Shown: positions 48,030-56,762 of the stretch, in pieces
Numbering within the stretch: the first letter of the stretch is position 1
How the letters are laid out: each line of letters begins with the position of its first letter
NCBI GenBank assembly: GCA_003577305.1
Contig: QEVL01000017.1
Coordinates: 37,652-101,651 of the forward strand
Length of the DNA stretch: 64,000 nucleotides
DNA from: Burkholderiales bacterium
Lineage (GTDB): Bacteria; Pseudomonadota; Gammaproteobacteria; Burkholderiales; Burkholderiaceae_E
Reading direction: 5' to 3'
Position numbers and translations under genes: made by a program
Notes under the pieces: generated by a model
What the model saw: the letters and a program-made list of their open reading frames with translations, nothing else
What the model was told of the DNA's origin: nothing
Databases searched by the model: none

Positions 48030-51000
48030 TTGTCCGCGTTCTTCATTCCCTTGAGCACCCACGCCCTGCCGTCCGCGCAGACCGCCGCCGCAGCGACCGG
48101 CGTCGCGCCGCGCGACGTGCGCTCGCGCGCGCCTGCGGCGCTGCACGCCCTGCTCGATGCGCACCCCGCGCCCGCAGCGGGGCAGGCGCGCACGCTGCCG
48201 CGCTGCCACGGATCGGCCGACGCGCTGCTGCTGGCTGCTCTGGCCGGGCGCGAGGCCGGCGCCGGGCGCACGCTCGCGATCGTCGTGGCCGCCGCGCCCG
48301 ATGCGCAGCGGCTCGCCGAGGAAATCCGCTGGTTCGCGCCGCAGCTGCGCGTGCAGTGGCTCCCCGACTGGGAAACGCTTCCGTACGACGTCTTCTCGCC
48401 GCACCAGGACCTGGTCTCCGAGCGCCTGTCCACTCTCTACGCGCTGCAGGGCGGCGACTGCGACGTGCTGCTGGCGCCCGCGGGCACCGCGCTGCACCGG
48501 CTCGCGCCGCCATCGTTCCTCGCCTCGCACACCTTCTTCTTCCACAAGGGGCAGCGGCTCGACGAGGCCCGGCTGCGCAGCCAGCTGACGCTCGCCGGCT
48601 ACGAGCACGTCTCGCAGGTGGTGCACCCGGGCGAGTACTGCGTGCGCGGCGGCCTGATCGATCTGTTCCCGACCGGCTCCACGCTGCCCTACCGCCTCGA
48701 CCTGTTCGGCGACGAGATCGAGTCGATCCGCACCTTCGATCCGGACACCCAGCGCAGCCTCTACCCGATCGAGCGGGTGCGCCTGCTGCCGGGGCGCGAG
48801 TTCCCGATGGACGAGGCCGCGCGCACCGCGTTCCGCAGCCGCTGGCGCGAGCGTTTCGAAGGCGATCCGTCGCGCAGCACGGTCTATCGCGACGTCGGCA
48901 ACGGCATCGCGCCGGCCGGGATCGAGTACTGGCTGCCGCTGTTTCACGATCGCACCGCCACGCTGTTCGACTACCTGCCCGCAAGCGCGCTCGTGGTCAC
49001 CCACGGCGACGTCGACGACGCCGCACGCCGCTTCGCCGAGGAAGCCGGTCAGCGCTTCCGCTTCCTGTCGCACGACCCGCAGCGGCCGCTGCTGCGCCCC
49101 GACGAATTGTTCATCGACGCCGGCCGGTTCTTCGCCGAGGCGCGCCGCTTCGGGCGCTGGGCGATCGCCCGAACCGCGGCCGCCGAAGGCGACGCGCCCG
49201 CATCGCCGGGCACCGCCGCGTCGTTCGGGTCGGCGCTGCCCGATGTCTCGGTGAACCGCCGGGCCGCGAATCCGGTCGAGCGCCTCGCGGCGTTCCTCGA
49301 ATCGGCCGCGCTGCGCAAGCTGGTGGTGGCCGAGTCGGCCGGGCGCCGCGAAACGCTCGCCCAGCTGTTCGCCGAGCACGGGCTGACGCTGCCGGCCATC
49401 GACGACTGGAACGGCTTCGCCGACGGCGCGGCGCCGGCAGCGCTCGTCGTCGGCCCGCTGCAGGACGGCTTCGCGCTGCCCGAGGCCGGCCTCGCGGTGC
49501 TCACCGAATCCGAGCTCTTCGCCGGCAGCGCGCGTCGCACGCGCCGCGGCCGGCGCGAAGCGCAGACCGACGTCGACGCGATCATCCGCGACCTCTCCGA
49601 ACTGAAGATCGGCGACCCGGTCGTGCACGCCCAGCACGGCATCGGCCGCTACGAGGGCCTGACGACGATGGACCTCGGCGACGGGCCGACCGAGTTCCTG
49701 CACCTGAGCTACGCGAACCAGGCAACGCTTTACGTACCGGTGTCGCAACTGCACGTGATCGGCCGCTACAGCGGCGCGAGCCCGGAGGACGCGCCGCTGC
49801 ACCAGCTCGGCTCCGACCAGTGGGAGAAGGCACGTGCGCGCGCCGCACGCCGCGCGCATGACGCGGCCGCCGAGTTGCTGAACCTCTACGCACGGCGCGC
49901 GGCGCGCACCGGCCACGCGTTCGGCTTCACGGCCCGCGACTACGAGGCGTTCGCCGACGGTTTTCCTTTCGAGGAGACTCCCGACCAGCACGCGGCGATC
50001 CACGCGGTGATCCAGGACATGGTGTCGGGCAAGCCGATGGACCGGCTGGTCTGCGGCGACGTCGGCTTCGGCAAGACCGAGGTGGCGCTGCGCGCCGCGT
50101 TCGTCGCGGTGGCCGACGGTCGGCAGGTCGCCATCCTGGCGCCCACCACGCTGCTGGCCGAGCAGCACTTCCAGACCTTTTCCGACCGCTTCGCCGAATT
50201 GCCGGTGAAGCTGGTCGAGCTGTCGCGCTTCCGCTCCGCGAAGGAGACCCGCGCCGCGATCGCCGACATCGCCGCGGGGCACGTCGACATCGTGATCGGT
50301 ACCCACAAGCTGCTGTCGGCCGAGGTGAAGTTTCCCCGGCTCGGGCTGGTGATCATCGACGAGGAGCACCGCTTCGGCGTGCGTCAGAAAGAGGCCCTGA
50401 AGGCGCTGCGCGCCGAAGTCGACGTGCTCACGCTCACGGCCACCCCGATCCCGCGCACGCTGGCGATGAGCCTCGAGGGCATCCGCGACTTCTCGGTGAT
50501 CGCCACTGCGCCGCAGAAGCGGCTCGCGATCAAGACCTTCGTGCGCCGCGAGTCCGACGGCACGATCCGCGAGGCGCTGCTGCGCGAGCTCAAGCGCGGC
50601 GGCCAGGCCTATTTCCTGCACAACGAAGTCGAGACGATCGAGAACCGCCGCGCACGACTCGCCGCGCTGGTGCCCGAGGCGCGCATCGCGGTCGCCCACG
50701 GCCAGATGCCCGAGCGCGAACTCGAGCGCGTGATGCGCGACTTCCACCAGCAGCGCTTCAACGTGCTGCTGTGCACGACGATCATCGAGACCGGCATCGA
50801 CGTGCCCACTGCGAACACGATCGTTATCCACCGCGCCGACCGCTTCGGGCTCGCCCAGCTGCACCAGTTGCGCGGGCGGGTCGGACGCTCGCACCATCAG
50901 GCCTATGCGTACCTGCTGATTCCCGACGAGGCTGCAATCACGCGCGACGCCGGCAAGCGGCTCGACGCGATCCAGGCGATGGAGGAACTCGGATCGGGTT

Positions 51001-51620
51001 TCTACCTGGCGATGCACGACCTCGAGATCCGCGGCGCCGGCGAAGTGCTGGGCGAGTCGCAGTCGGGCGACATGCAGGAAGTCGGTTTCGCGCTCTACGT
51101 CGACATGCTGAACGAGGCAGTGCGGGCCCTGAAGTCGGGGCGCGAGCCAGACCTGTCGGCGCCGCTCGCCGCCACGGTCGAGATCAAGCTGCACGTGCCC
51201 GCGCTGCTGCCGGCCGACTACTGCGGCGACGTGCACGAGCGCCTCACGCTGTACAAGCGCATGGCCAACTGCGACACCGCCGACGCACTCGACGCGCTGC
51301 GCGAGGAACTGGTCGACCGCTTCGGCAAGCTGCCCGAAGCGGCCCGCGCGCTGGTCGAGACACACCGGCTGCGCATCGCCTCGCAGCCGCTGGGCATCGC
51401 GCGCATCGACGCGACAGCCGAAGCGATCGTGGTGCAGTTCGTCCCCGAGCCGCCGATCGAACCCGGCGCGATCATCCGCTTCGCCCAGTCGCGGCGCGAC
51501 GTGAAGCTCGCCGGCCCCGACCGGCTGCGCTTCACGCTGCCGACCTCCGACCTCGACACACGGCTGCAGCGCATCCGTGAAATTCTCGCCGGCCTGCGCG
51601 ACAAGGCGGCCACGAAGTGA
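48030..51620 (+). CDS. mfd: Transcription-repair coupling factor Mfd
   Basis: Mfd displaces RNA polymerase stalled at lesions and recruits UvrA. The product is about 1196 residues, a normal length. It has UvrB-like N-terminal modules (LLPDWETLPYDVFSPHQDLV-type region, then YCVRGGLIDLFPTGSTLPYR), the CarD-like RNA polymerase interaction domain (DPVVHAQHGIGRYEGL), and translocase motifs with Walker A near residue 676 (CGDVGFGKTEVALRA) and DEEH near 777 (IIDEEHRFGV). The C-terminal TRCF domain completes it. No ATG exists near the start; TTG 48030 is chosen for the promoter spacing, and TTG 48051 is an alternative giving 1189 residues. ispD diverges; serB follows. Confidence 0.95.
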   Translation: MSAFFIPLSTHALPSAQTAAAATGVAPRDVRSRAPAALHALLDAHPAPAAGQARTLPRCHGSADALLLAALAGREAGAGRTLAIVVAAAPDAQRLAEEIRWFAPQLRVQWLPDWETLPYDVFSPHQDLVSERLSTLYALQGGDCDVLLAPAGTALHRLAPPSFLASHTFFFHKGQRLDEARLRSQLTLAGYEHVSQVVHPGEYCVRGGLIDLFPTGSTLPYRLDLFGDEIESIRTFDPDTQRSLYPIERVRLLPGREFPMDEAARTAFRSRWRERFEGDPSRSTVYRDVGNGIAPAGIEYWLPLFHDRTATLFDYLPASALVVTHGDVDDAARRFAEEAGQRFRFLSHDPQRPLLRPDELFIDAGRFFAEARRFGRWAIARTAAAEGDAPASPGTAASFGSALPDVSVNRRAANPVERLAAFLESAALRKLVVAESAGRRETLAQLFAEHGLTLPAIDDWNGFADGAAPAALVVGPLQDGFALPEAGLAVLTESELFAGSARRTRRGRREAQTDVDAIIRDLSELKIGDPVVHAQHGIGRYEGLTTMDLGDGPTEFLHLSYANQATLYVPVSQLHVIGRYSGASPEDAPLHQLGSDQWEKARARAARRAHDAAAELLNLYARRAARTGHAFGFTARDYEAFADGFPFEETPDQHAAIHAVIQDMVSGKPMDRLVCGDVGFGKTEVALRAAFVAVADGRQVAILAPTTLLAEQHFQTFSDRFAELPVKLVELSRFRSAKETRAAIADIAAGHVDIVIGTHKLLSAEVKFPRLGLVIIDEEHRFGVRQKEALKALRAEVDVLTLTATPIPRTLAMSLEGIRDFSVIATAPQKRLAIKTFVRRESDGTIREALLRELKRGGQAYFLHNEVETIENRRARLAALVPEARIAVAHGQMPERELERVMRDFHQQRFNVLLCTTIIETGIDVPTANTIVIHRADRFGLAQLHQLRGRVGRSHHQAYAYLLIPDEAAITRDAGKRLDAIQAMEELGSGFYLAMHDLEIRGAGEVLGESQSGDMQEVGFALYVDMLNEAVRALKSGREPDLSAPLAATVEIKLHVPALLPADYCGDVHERLTLYKRMANCDTADALDALREELVDRFGKLPEAARALVETHRLRIASQPLGIARIDATAEAIVVQFVPEPPIEPGAIIRFAQSRRDVKLAGPDRLRFTLPTSDLDTRLQRIREILAGLRDKAATK

Positions 51621-51635
51621 GCCGCCGCGAAATGA

Positions 51636-51651
51636 GCGGCCGTACGGCCGC
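51636..51651. repeat. 16-bp palindrome between mfd and serB
   Basis: GCGGCCGTACGGCCGC is a perfect palindrome 16 nt after the mfd stop. It may be a weak terminator stem or a REP-like fragment; there is no T-tract. Confidence 0.3.
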
Positions 51652-51672
51652 CGCTACACGGATCCCGCCAGG

Positions 51673-52530
51673 ATGAGCCGGCTCGTGGTCCAGCACCCGC
51701 AGCTCTCCGAGGCTGCCGTCGACGCGTTTCGCGCCGTGCTCGGGCGCGCGCCCACGCTGCACCTGCCCCAGCTCGCCACCTGGGAGCCGGTGACCATCGA
51801 CGGCGAAGAGGTCGGCGGGATCGCCGATCGCATCGGTGTCGACGCCGAGATCGTGCCGCTGTCGGCGCGCCTGTCCGACTACCGGCTGATCACCTTCGAC
51901 ATGGATTCGACGCTGATCACGGTCGAGTGCATCGACGAAATCGCCGAGTTCGCAGGCAGGAAGGCCGAGGTCGCCGCAATCACCGAGGCGGCGATGCGCG
52001 GCGAAATCGCCGACTACAACGAGAGCCTGCGTCGCCGCGTCGCATTGCTCGCCGGCCTGCCCGAGTCGGCGCTGCAGCACGTCTACGACGAGCGCGTGCG
52101 GCTGTCTCCCGGCGCCGAGGCGGTGATCGTCGCGGCGCGCGCCGCGGGACTGAAGATCCTGCTGGTCTCCGGCGGCTTCAGGTTCTTCACCGAGCGGCTG
52201 GCGCAGCGCCTGCACCTCGACTTCACCCGCTCGAACACCCTCGAGATCGTCGACGGACGCCTCACCGGCCGCGTGCTCGGCGAGATCGTCAACGCCGACG
52301 TCAAGCGCCGCACGGTCGAGGAGACCTGCGCCGCGATCGGGTGCACGCCGGCGCTGGCGATCGTGGTGGGCGACGGGGCCAACGACCTGAAGATGATGTC
52401 GATCGCCGGGGTCTCGGTGGCCTACCGCGCCAAGCCGATCGTGCGTTCGGAAACCACGCACGCGATCAACCACTGCGGGCTCGACGCGATCCTGAACTGG
52501 TTCGTCGACCAGTTGCCCACCGCGCCGTGA
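51673..52530 (+). CDS. serB: Phosphoserine phosphatase SerB
   Basis: SerB hydrolyses O-phosphoserine to serine, the last step of serine synthesis. The 285-residue product has an N-terminal ACT-like segment, then the HAD motifs: Asp76/Asp78 in LITFDMDSTLI, the substrate loop with ECIDEIAEFAG, Ser in LLVSGGFRFFTERLAQ, and Lys/Asp in VVGDGANDLKMMSIAG. The ATG at 51673 has weak upstream AGG. The position after mfd is usual in Burkholderiales. It overlaps the following MFS gene by 4 nt. Confidence 0.96.
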   Translation: MSRLVVQHPQLSEAAVDAFRAVLGRAPTLHLPQLATWEPVTIDGEEVGGIADRIGVDAEIVPLSARLSDYRLITFDMDSTLITVECIDEIAEFAGRKAEVAAITEAAMRGEIADYNESLRRRVALLAGLPESALQHVYDERVRLSPGAEAVIVAARAAGLKILLVSGGFRFFTERLAQRLHLDFTRSNTLEIVDGRLTGRVLGEIVNADVKRRTVEETCAAIGCTPALAIVVGDGANDLKMMSIAGVSVAYRAKPIVRSETTHAINHCGLDAILNWFVDQLPTAP

Positions 52531-53765
52531 ACCGCGGCGCGGCAGGCAGCGCAGGCAGCGCGCCGGCCACGGCGGTGGCAGGCCTGGCCGCGGCGAGTGC
52601 CGGAGCCTGCGCGCTCGCCATGGCGATGGGCGTCGGCCGCTTCGCCTACACGCCGATGCTGCCGCCGATGCTCGACGAGTCGGGCTTAGGCCTGTCGGCG
52701 GCCGGTCTGATCGCTTCGGCCAACTTCCTCGGTTACCTGCTCGGCGCACTGCTCGCCACGCGCGCGGCCTTCGCCCGGCGCCGGGTCGACTGGCTGCGCG
52801 CCGGCCTGGCGGCGAGCGTGCTCACCACCGCCGCGATGGCGCTCGACGTCGGAGCCGGCGGCTGGGCTGCGGTCCGGCTCGTTTCGGGCGTGGCCAGCGC
52901 GTTCGTGCTGGTGTTCACCTCGGCGGTGGTCTTCGAGATCGCCGCACGCGAAGGACGTCCGATGCTCGGCGGCCTGCTGTACGCCGGCGTCGGATTCGGG
53001 ATCGCGGCCTCCGCGCTGCTCGTTTACGCCGGTCGCGAAGCCGGCTCGAGCGCAGCCTCGCTGTGGTGGGCGCTGGCCGGGCTGTCGGTGCTGCTCGCGA
53101 TCGTCCCGTGGCGCCTGCTCGATCGGCCCGCGGGCGCCACGCCGGCGCCGCACACGGATCCCGGACGCTCGGCCGCCGACCAGCGTGCGCTGTCCCGGCT
53201 CGTCTGGTCATACGGATGCCTGGGCTTCGGCTACGTGATCACCGCCACGTTCCTCGTCGTGATGGTGCGCCGGCTGCCCGACGCCCGTGCGCTCGAATTC
53301 TGGACCTGGGCGGTCGTGGGGCTGGCCGGTGCGCCGTCGAACTGGTTGTGGGCGAGAGTGGCCGCGCGCACCGGCAGCTACACGGCGATCGTCGCGGCGT
53401 TCGTGCTCGAGGCGATCGGCGTGACGCTGGCCGCCGTGGGCCAGGGCCCGGCCGCGCTGCTGGTCGGCGCTGCGCTTCTGGGCGGCACTTTCCTGGCGAT
53501 CACTGCGCTCGGCCTGGCCACCGCGCGCGAACTCGCACCGGATCGCCCCGACCAGACGATCGCAAGGATGACGGTCGCCTTCAGCCTCGGGCAGATCGTC
53601 GGACCCGCGGTGGGCGGCTGGCTCGCCGAGCGCAGCGGCTCGTTCGCCGCACCGTCCTGGCTGGCCACAGTGGTGCTGCTTGCGGGCGCCGCACTTGCCG
53701 CGAGCGCCGGCCGCAACGGGCGAACCCGCGGGCACGTTGCGCCGGCGGATCCGCCGCGGCGGTGA
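52527..53765 (+). CDS. YbfB/YjiJ family MFS transporter
   Basis: A 412-residue inner-membrane major-facilitator protein with about 12 hydrophobic segments. The sequence MAMGVGRFAYTPMLPPMLDE near the start is characteristic of the YbfB/YjiJ group, and NFLGYLLGALLATR, FVLVFTSAVVFEIA and LGQIVGPAVGGWLAERSG fit the fold. The substrate is unknown. GTG at 52527 overlaps the serB stop (GTGA), so it is coupled to serB; a role in serine or amino-acid export is conceivable but unproved. The first 15 residues (Gly/Ala/Ser-rich) are poorly conserved. Confidence 0.88.
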   Translation: MNRGAAGSAGSAPATAVAGLAAASAGACALAMAMGVGRFAYTPMLPPMLDESGLGLSAAGLIASANFLGYLLGALLATRAAFARRRVDWLRAGLAASVLTTAAMALDVGAGGWAAVRLVSGVASAFVLVFTSAVVFEIAAREGRPMLGGLLYAGVGFGIAASALLVYAGREAGSSAASLWWALAGLSVLLAIVPWRLLDRPAGATPAPHTDPGRSAADQRALSRLVWSYGCLGFGYVITATFLVVMVRRLPDARALEFWTWAVVGLAGAPSNWLWARVAARTGSYTAIVAAFVLEAIGVTLAAVGQGPAALLVGAALLGGTFLAITALGLATARELAPDRPDQTIARMTVAFSLGQIVGPAVGGWLAERSGSFAAPSWLATVVLLAGAALAASAGRNGRTRGHVAPADPPRR

Positions 53766-53794
53766 CCGAAACGACGCGCGCGAACCGCCCGGCC

Positions 53795-55192
53795 CTAGGC
53801 CGGCACCGCGAACAGGTCATGCTCGTCGACGTCGACGATGCGCACCACGAGCTCGCTGCCCGGCGGCAGCGTGCGCGCCTGCGCCTCGCCTTCGAGCGCG
53901 ACGTAGACCAGTCCGTCGATCTCGGGCGCCTCGCCGGCCGAGCGTGCCGCCGCGCGCCAGACGCCGGCTTCGGCATCGCGTTCGATCGCGTCCACCAGCA
54001 CGCTGCAGCGCGTGCCGACGCGGCGGCGCAGGCGGCGTGCGCTGATCTCCGACTGCACCTGCATGAACCGCGCGCGCCGCGCCTCGCGCACTTCATCGGG
54101 CAACTGGCCCGGCAGCGCGTTGGCCGCGGCGCCCTCCACCGGCGACCAGGCGAAGCAGCCCACGCGGTCGAGCTCGGCCTCGCGCAGGAACGCGAGCAGG
54201 TGCTCGAACTCGGCTTCCGTCTCGCCGGGGAAGCCGACGATGAAAGTGCTGCGGATCGTCAGCCCGGGGACGACCGCGCGCCACGCGCGGATCCGCTCGA
54301 TGTTCTTCTCGCCGCTGGCCGGCCGTTTCATCAGCTTCAGGATGCGCGGATGCGAATGCTGGAACGGCACGTCGAGATACGGCAGCACCCTGCCTTCGGC
54401 CATCAGCGGCAGCACTTCGTCGACGTGCGGATACGGATAGACGTAATGCAGGCGCACCCTCGCCCCGAGTGCGGCGAGCTCGCGCACCAGTTCGGTCATC
54501 CGCGTGCGCACCGGCCGGCCGTCGACGAAGCCGGTTCGGTAACGAACGTCGACGCCGTAGGCGCTGGTGTCCTGCGAGACCACCAGCAGCTCCTTCACGC
54601 CCGCCCGCACCAGCGCCGCCGCCTCGCTCACCACCTCGCCGATCGGCCGGCTGACGAGGTCGCCGCGCAGCGTCGGGATGATGCAGAAAGTGCAGCGATG
54701 GTTGCAGCCCTCCGAGATCTTCAGGTACGCATAGTGCCGCGGCGTGAGCTTCACGCCGCCCGGCGGCACCAGGTCGGCGAAGGGGTCGTGCGGCCGCGGC
54801 AGGTGAGCGTGGATGTGCTCCATCACCTCGTCGGCGGCGTGCGGGCCGGTGACCGCGAGCACCTTCGGATGCACCTCGCCCACCAGTGTGCCGCCACCGC
54901 TGCCGCGCCGCGCCCCCAGGCAGCCGGTGACGATCACCCTGCCGTTTTCGGCCAGTGCCTCGCCGATCGCCTCGAGCGACTCCTGGACCGCCTCGTCGAT
55001 GAAGCCGCAGGTGTTCACCACGACCAGATCCGAGCCGGCGTAGTCGCCCGCGATCTCGTAGCCCTCGGCGCGCAACTGCGTGAGGATGCGCTCGGAGTCG
55101 ACCATGGCCTTGGGACAGCCGAGCGAGACGAAGCCGACTCTCGGCAACGGCTTGCGGCGGCGCCGCGGGGCGGATTTCTCGGGGCGGCTCAT
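53795..55192 (-). CDS. rimO: Ribosomal protein S12 methylthiotransferase RimO
   Basis: RimO adds a methylthio group to the beta-carbon of an Asp in ribosomal protein S12, using radical SAM chemistry and two Fe-S clusters. The 465-residue product has the N-terminal MTTase domain with Cys26, Cys62 and Cys91, the radical-SAM cluster Cys163/167/170 in [28 protein letters not shown] and a C-terminal TRAM domain ([15 protein letters not shown] to the end). RimO-type features are [20 protein letters not shown] and [15 protein letters not shown]. It stands alone, converging on the MFS gene. Confidence 0.96.
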   Translation of the reverse strand: MSRPEKSAPRRRRKPLPRVGFVSLGCPKAMVDSERILTQLRAEGYEIAGDYAGSDLVVVNTCGFIDEAVQESLEAIGEALAENGRVIVTGCLGARRGSGGGTLVGEVHPKVLAVTGPHAADEVMEHIHAHLPRPHDPFADLVPPGGVKLTPRHYAYLKISEGCNHRCTFCIIPTLRGDLVSRPIGEVVSEAAALVRAGVKELLVVSQDTSAYGVDVRYRTGFVDGRPVRTRMTELVRELAALGARVRLHYVYPYPHVDEVLPLMAEGRVLPYLDVPFQHSHPRILKLMKRPASGEKNIERIRAWRAVVPGLTIRSTFIVGFPGETEAEFEHLLAFLREAELDRVGCFAWSPVEGAAANALPGQLPDEVREARRARFMQVQSEISARRLRRRVGTRCSVLVDAIERDAEAGVWRAAARSAGEAPEIDGLVYVALEGEAQARTLPPGSELVVRIVDVDEHDLFAVPA

Positions 55193-55240
55193 CGGCGGTT
55201 CGTGCGGGCGAAGCGGAACGGAAACAGCGCTGCTGCGCGG

Positions 55241-55266
55241 AAAAAAAACGCCGCGCGAGGCGGCGT
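55241..55266 (-). terminator. Intrinsic terminator after phaR
   Basis: Read leftward, ACGCCGC, a 5-nt loop and GCGGCGT form a 7-bp stem followed by eight Ts. It lies 78 nt beyond the phaR stop and before rimO. Confidence 0.8.
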
Positions 55267-55343
55267 GGGCATTCGTCGGGCGGAATTGTACCGTCCCGAC
55301 CCGTCGGAGCCCGGCGCGGACCCGACGGTGGCGCAGGCAGGCG

Positions 55344-55910
55344 CTATTTCTTCTCCGGGGCAGACGCGCCCGGCGCAGGCGCGCCGGGGAACGGGAAGTT
55401 CTGGAACATGTTGCGGGTCTGCGTCTGCATCTGCTCCTGCATCTGCACGAACAGGTTCTTGCTCTGCTCGATGTAGTTGCCCATCATCGTCTGCATCATC
55501 GGCGCCTGCACCGACATGAACTGCGCCCACATCTCGGGGTTCGGCATCCCCTTGGCGTCGTAGAAGCCTTTCGACTGCTCCTGCATCTTGTTCTGGATCT
55601 CGACGAAGGCCTGCATCGTCTTCTCGAGGTATGCGCCCATCATCCCCTGCATCGCGTGTCCGTAGAAGCGGATGATCTGCGCGAGCATTCCCGACGAGAA
55701 CAGCGGCGCGCCGCCGGCCTCCTCCTCCAGGATGATCTGCAGCAGGATGCTGCGCGTGAGGTCTTCGTTGCTCTTGGCATCGACGACCTTGAAGTCCTCG
55801 CTCTCCAGCACCAGCTGCTTCACGTCGGCGAGCGTGATGTAGGCACTCGTCTGCGTGTCGTACAGACGTCGGTTCGGATACTTCTTGATCAGCCGGGTGG
55901 CGTTGGCCAT
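55344..55910 (-). CDS. phaR: Polyhydroxyalkanoate synthesis repressor PhaR
   Basis: PhaR is a DNA-binding repressor that also binds PHB granules, tying expression of phasin genes to polymer content. The 188-residue product has the N-terminal PHA-regulator domain [20 protein letters not shown] and [20 protein letters not shown], then the PHB-accumulation domain ([20 protein letters not shown]) and a Met/Gln-rich helical C-terminus ending in a Pro-rich tail. It follows phaB by 15 nt as the last gene of the phaC-phaB-phaR run and is followed by a terminator. Confidence 0.97.
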   Translation of the reverse strand: MANATRLIKKYPNRRLYDTQTSAYITLADVKQLVLESEDFKVVDAKSNEDLTRSILLQIILEEEAGGAPLFSSGMLAQIIRFYGHAMQGMMGAYLEKTMQAFVEIQNKMQEQSKGFYDAKGMPNPEMWAQFMSVQAPMMQTMMGNYIEQSKNLFVQMQEQMQTQTRNMFQNFPFPGAPAPGASAPEKK

Positions 55911-55925
55911 CGCGTGGTCTCCATG

Positions 55926-56663
55926 TCAGCCCATGTGCAGGCCACCGTTGCACGAGAACTCGGCGCCGGTGGTGAAGCCCGCGTCGTCGGTGGCGAGCCA
56001 GCCGACGATCGAGCCGATCTCCTCGGCCTTGCCGAGCCGCTTGACCGGAATCGACTGGACGATCTTCTCGCGCACGTCCTCGCGCACGGCCATCACCATG
56101 TCGGTGGCGATGTAGCCCGGCGCCACCGTGTTGACCGTCACGCCCTTGCTCGCCACTTCCTGCGCCAGCGACATCGTGAAGCCGTGCATGCCGGCCTTGG
56201 CGGCCGAGTAGTTCGTCTGCCCGAACTGCCCCTTCTCGCCGTTCACCGAGGAAATGTTGATGATGCGGCCCCAGCCCCGGTCGAGCATCCCGTCGATGAC
56301 CTGCTTGGTCACGTTGAACAGCGAGTTCAGGTTGGTGTCGATCACCGAGCGCCAGTCGTCGAGCGACATCTTGCGGAACACGCCGTCGCGCGTGATGCCC
56401 GCATTGTTCACGAGGATGTCGACCTCGCCGATCTCGGCCTTCACTTTCGCGAAGGCCGCGCGCGTCGATTCCCAGTCGGCGACGTTGCCCACCGAAGCGT
56501 GGAAGGTGTACCCGGCCGCCTTCTGCTCGCCGACCCATTTCGCGTGATCGCGGGTCGGCCCGCAACCCGCGATCACGGTGAACCCCATGTCGTGGAACCG
56601 CCGGCAGATCGCGGTGCCGATTCCGCCCATGCCGCCGGTGACGTACGCAATTCTCGTGCTCAT
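55926..56663 (-). CDS. phaB: Acetoacetyl-CoA reductase PhaB
   Basis: PhaB reduces acetoacetyl-CoA to (R)-3-hydroxybutyryl-CoA with NADPH, supplying monomer for PHB. The 245-residue short-chain dehydrogenase has the cofactor loop YVTGGMGGIGTAICRR, the NNAG motif in ILVNNAGITRD, catalytic Ser in NISSVNG and Tyr/Lys in NYSAAKAG, with a final FSCNGGLHMG tail typical of PhaB. GAGGAAGA precedes the ATG. The thiolase gene phaA, usually between phaC and phaB, is missing here. Confidence 0.97.
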   Translation of the reverse strand: MSTRIAYVTGGMGGIGTAICRRFHDMGFTVIAGCGPTRDHAKWVGEQKAAGYTFHASVGNVADWESTRAAFAKVKAEIGEVDILVNNAGITRDGVFRKMSLDDWRSVIDTNLNSLFNVTKQVIDGMLDRGWGRIINISSVNGEKGQFGQTNYSAAKAGMHGFTMSLAQEVASKGVTVNTVAPGYIATDMVMAVREDVREKIVQSIPVKRLGKAEEIGSIVGWLATDDAGFTTGAEFSCNGGLHMG

Positions 56664-56762
56664 TTTCGGTCTTCCTCCGTTTCCTCTGGGATGCCGCCGA
56701 TCCGGTCGCCGCCGGCCCGTCGGGTTCTCGCACGCCTGGCCGTGACTCCTGATGCCACCTCG

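Noticed and set aside
47283..51365. 1360-codon open frame on the minus strand over mfd
   Set aside because: Only its last 232 codons are real (ispD); the rest is antisense to mfd.
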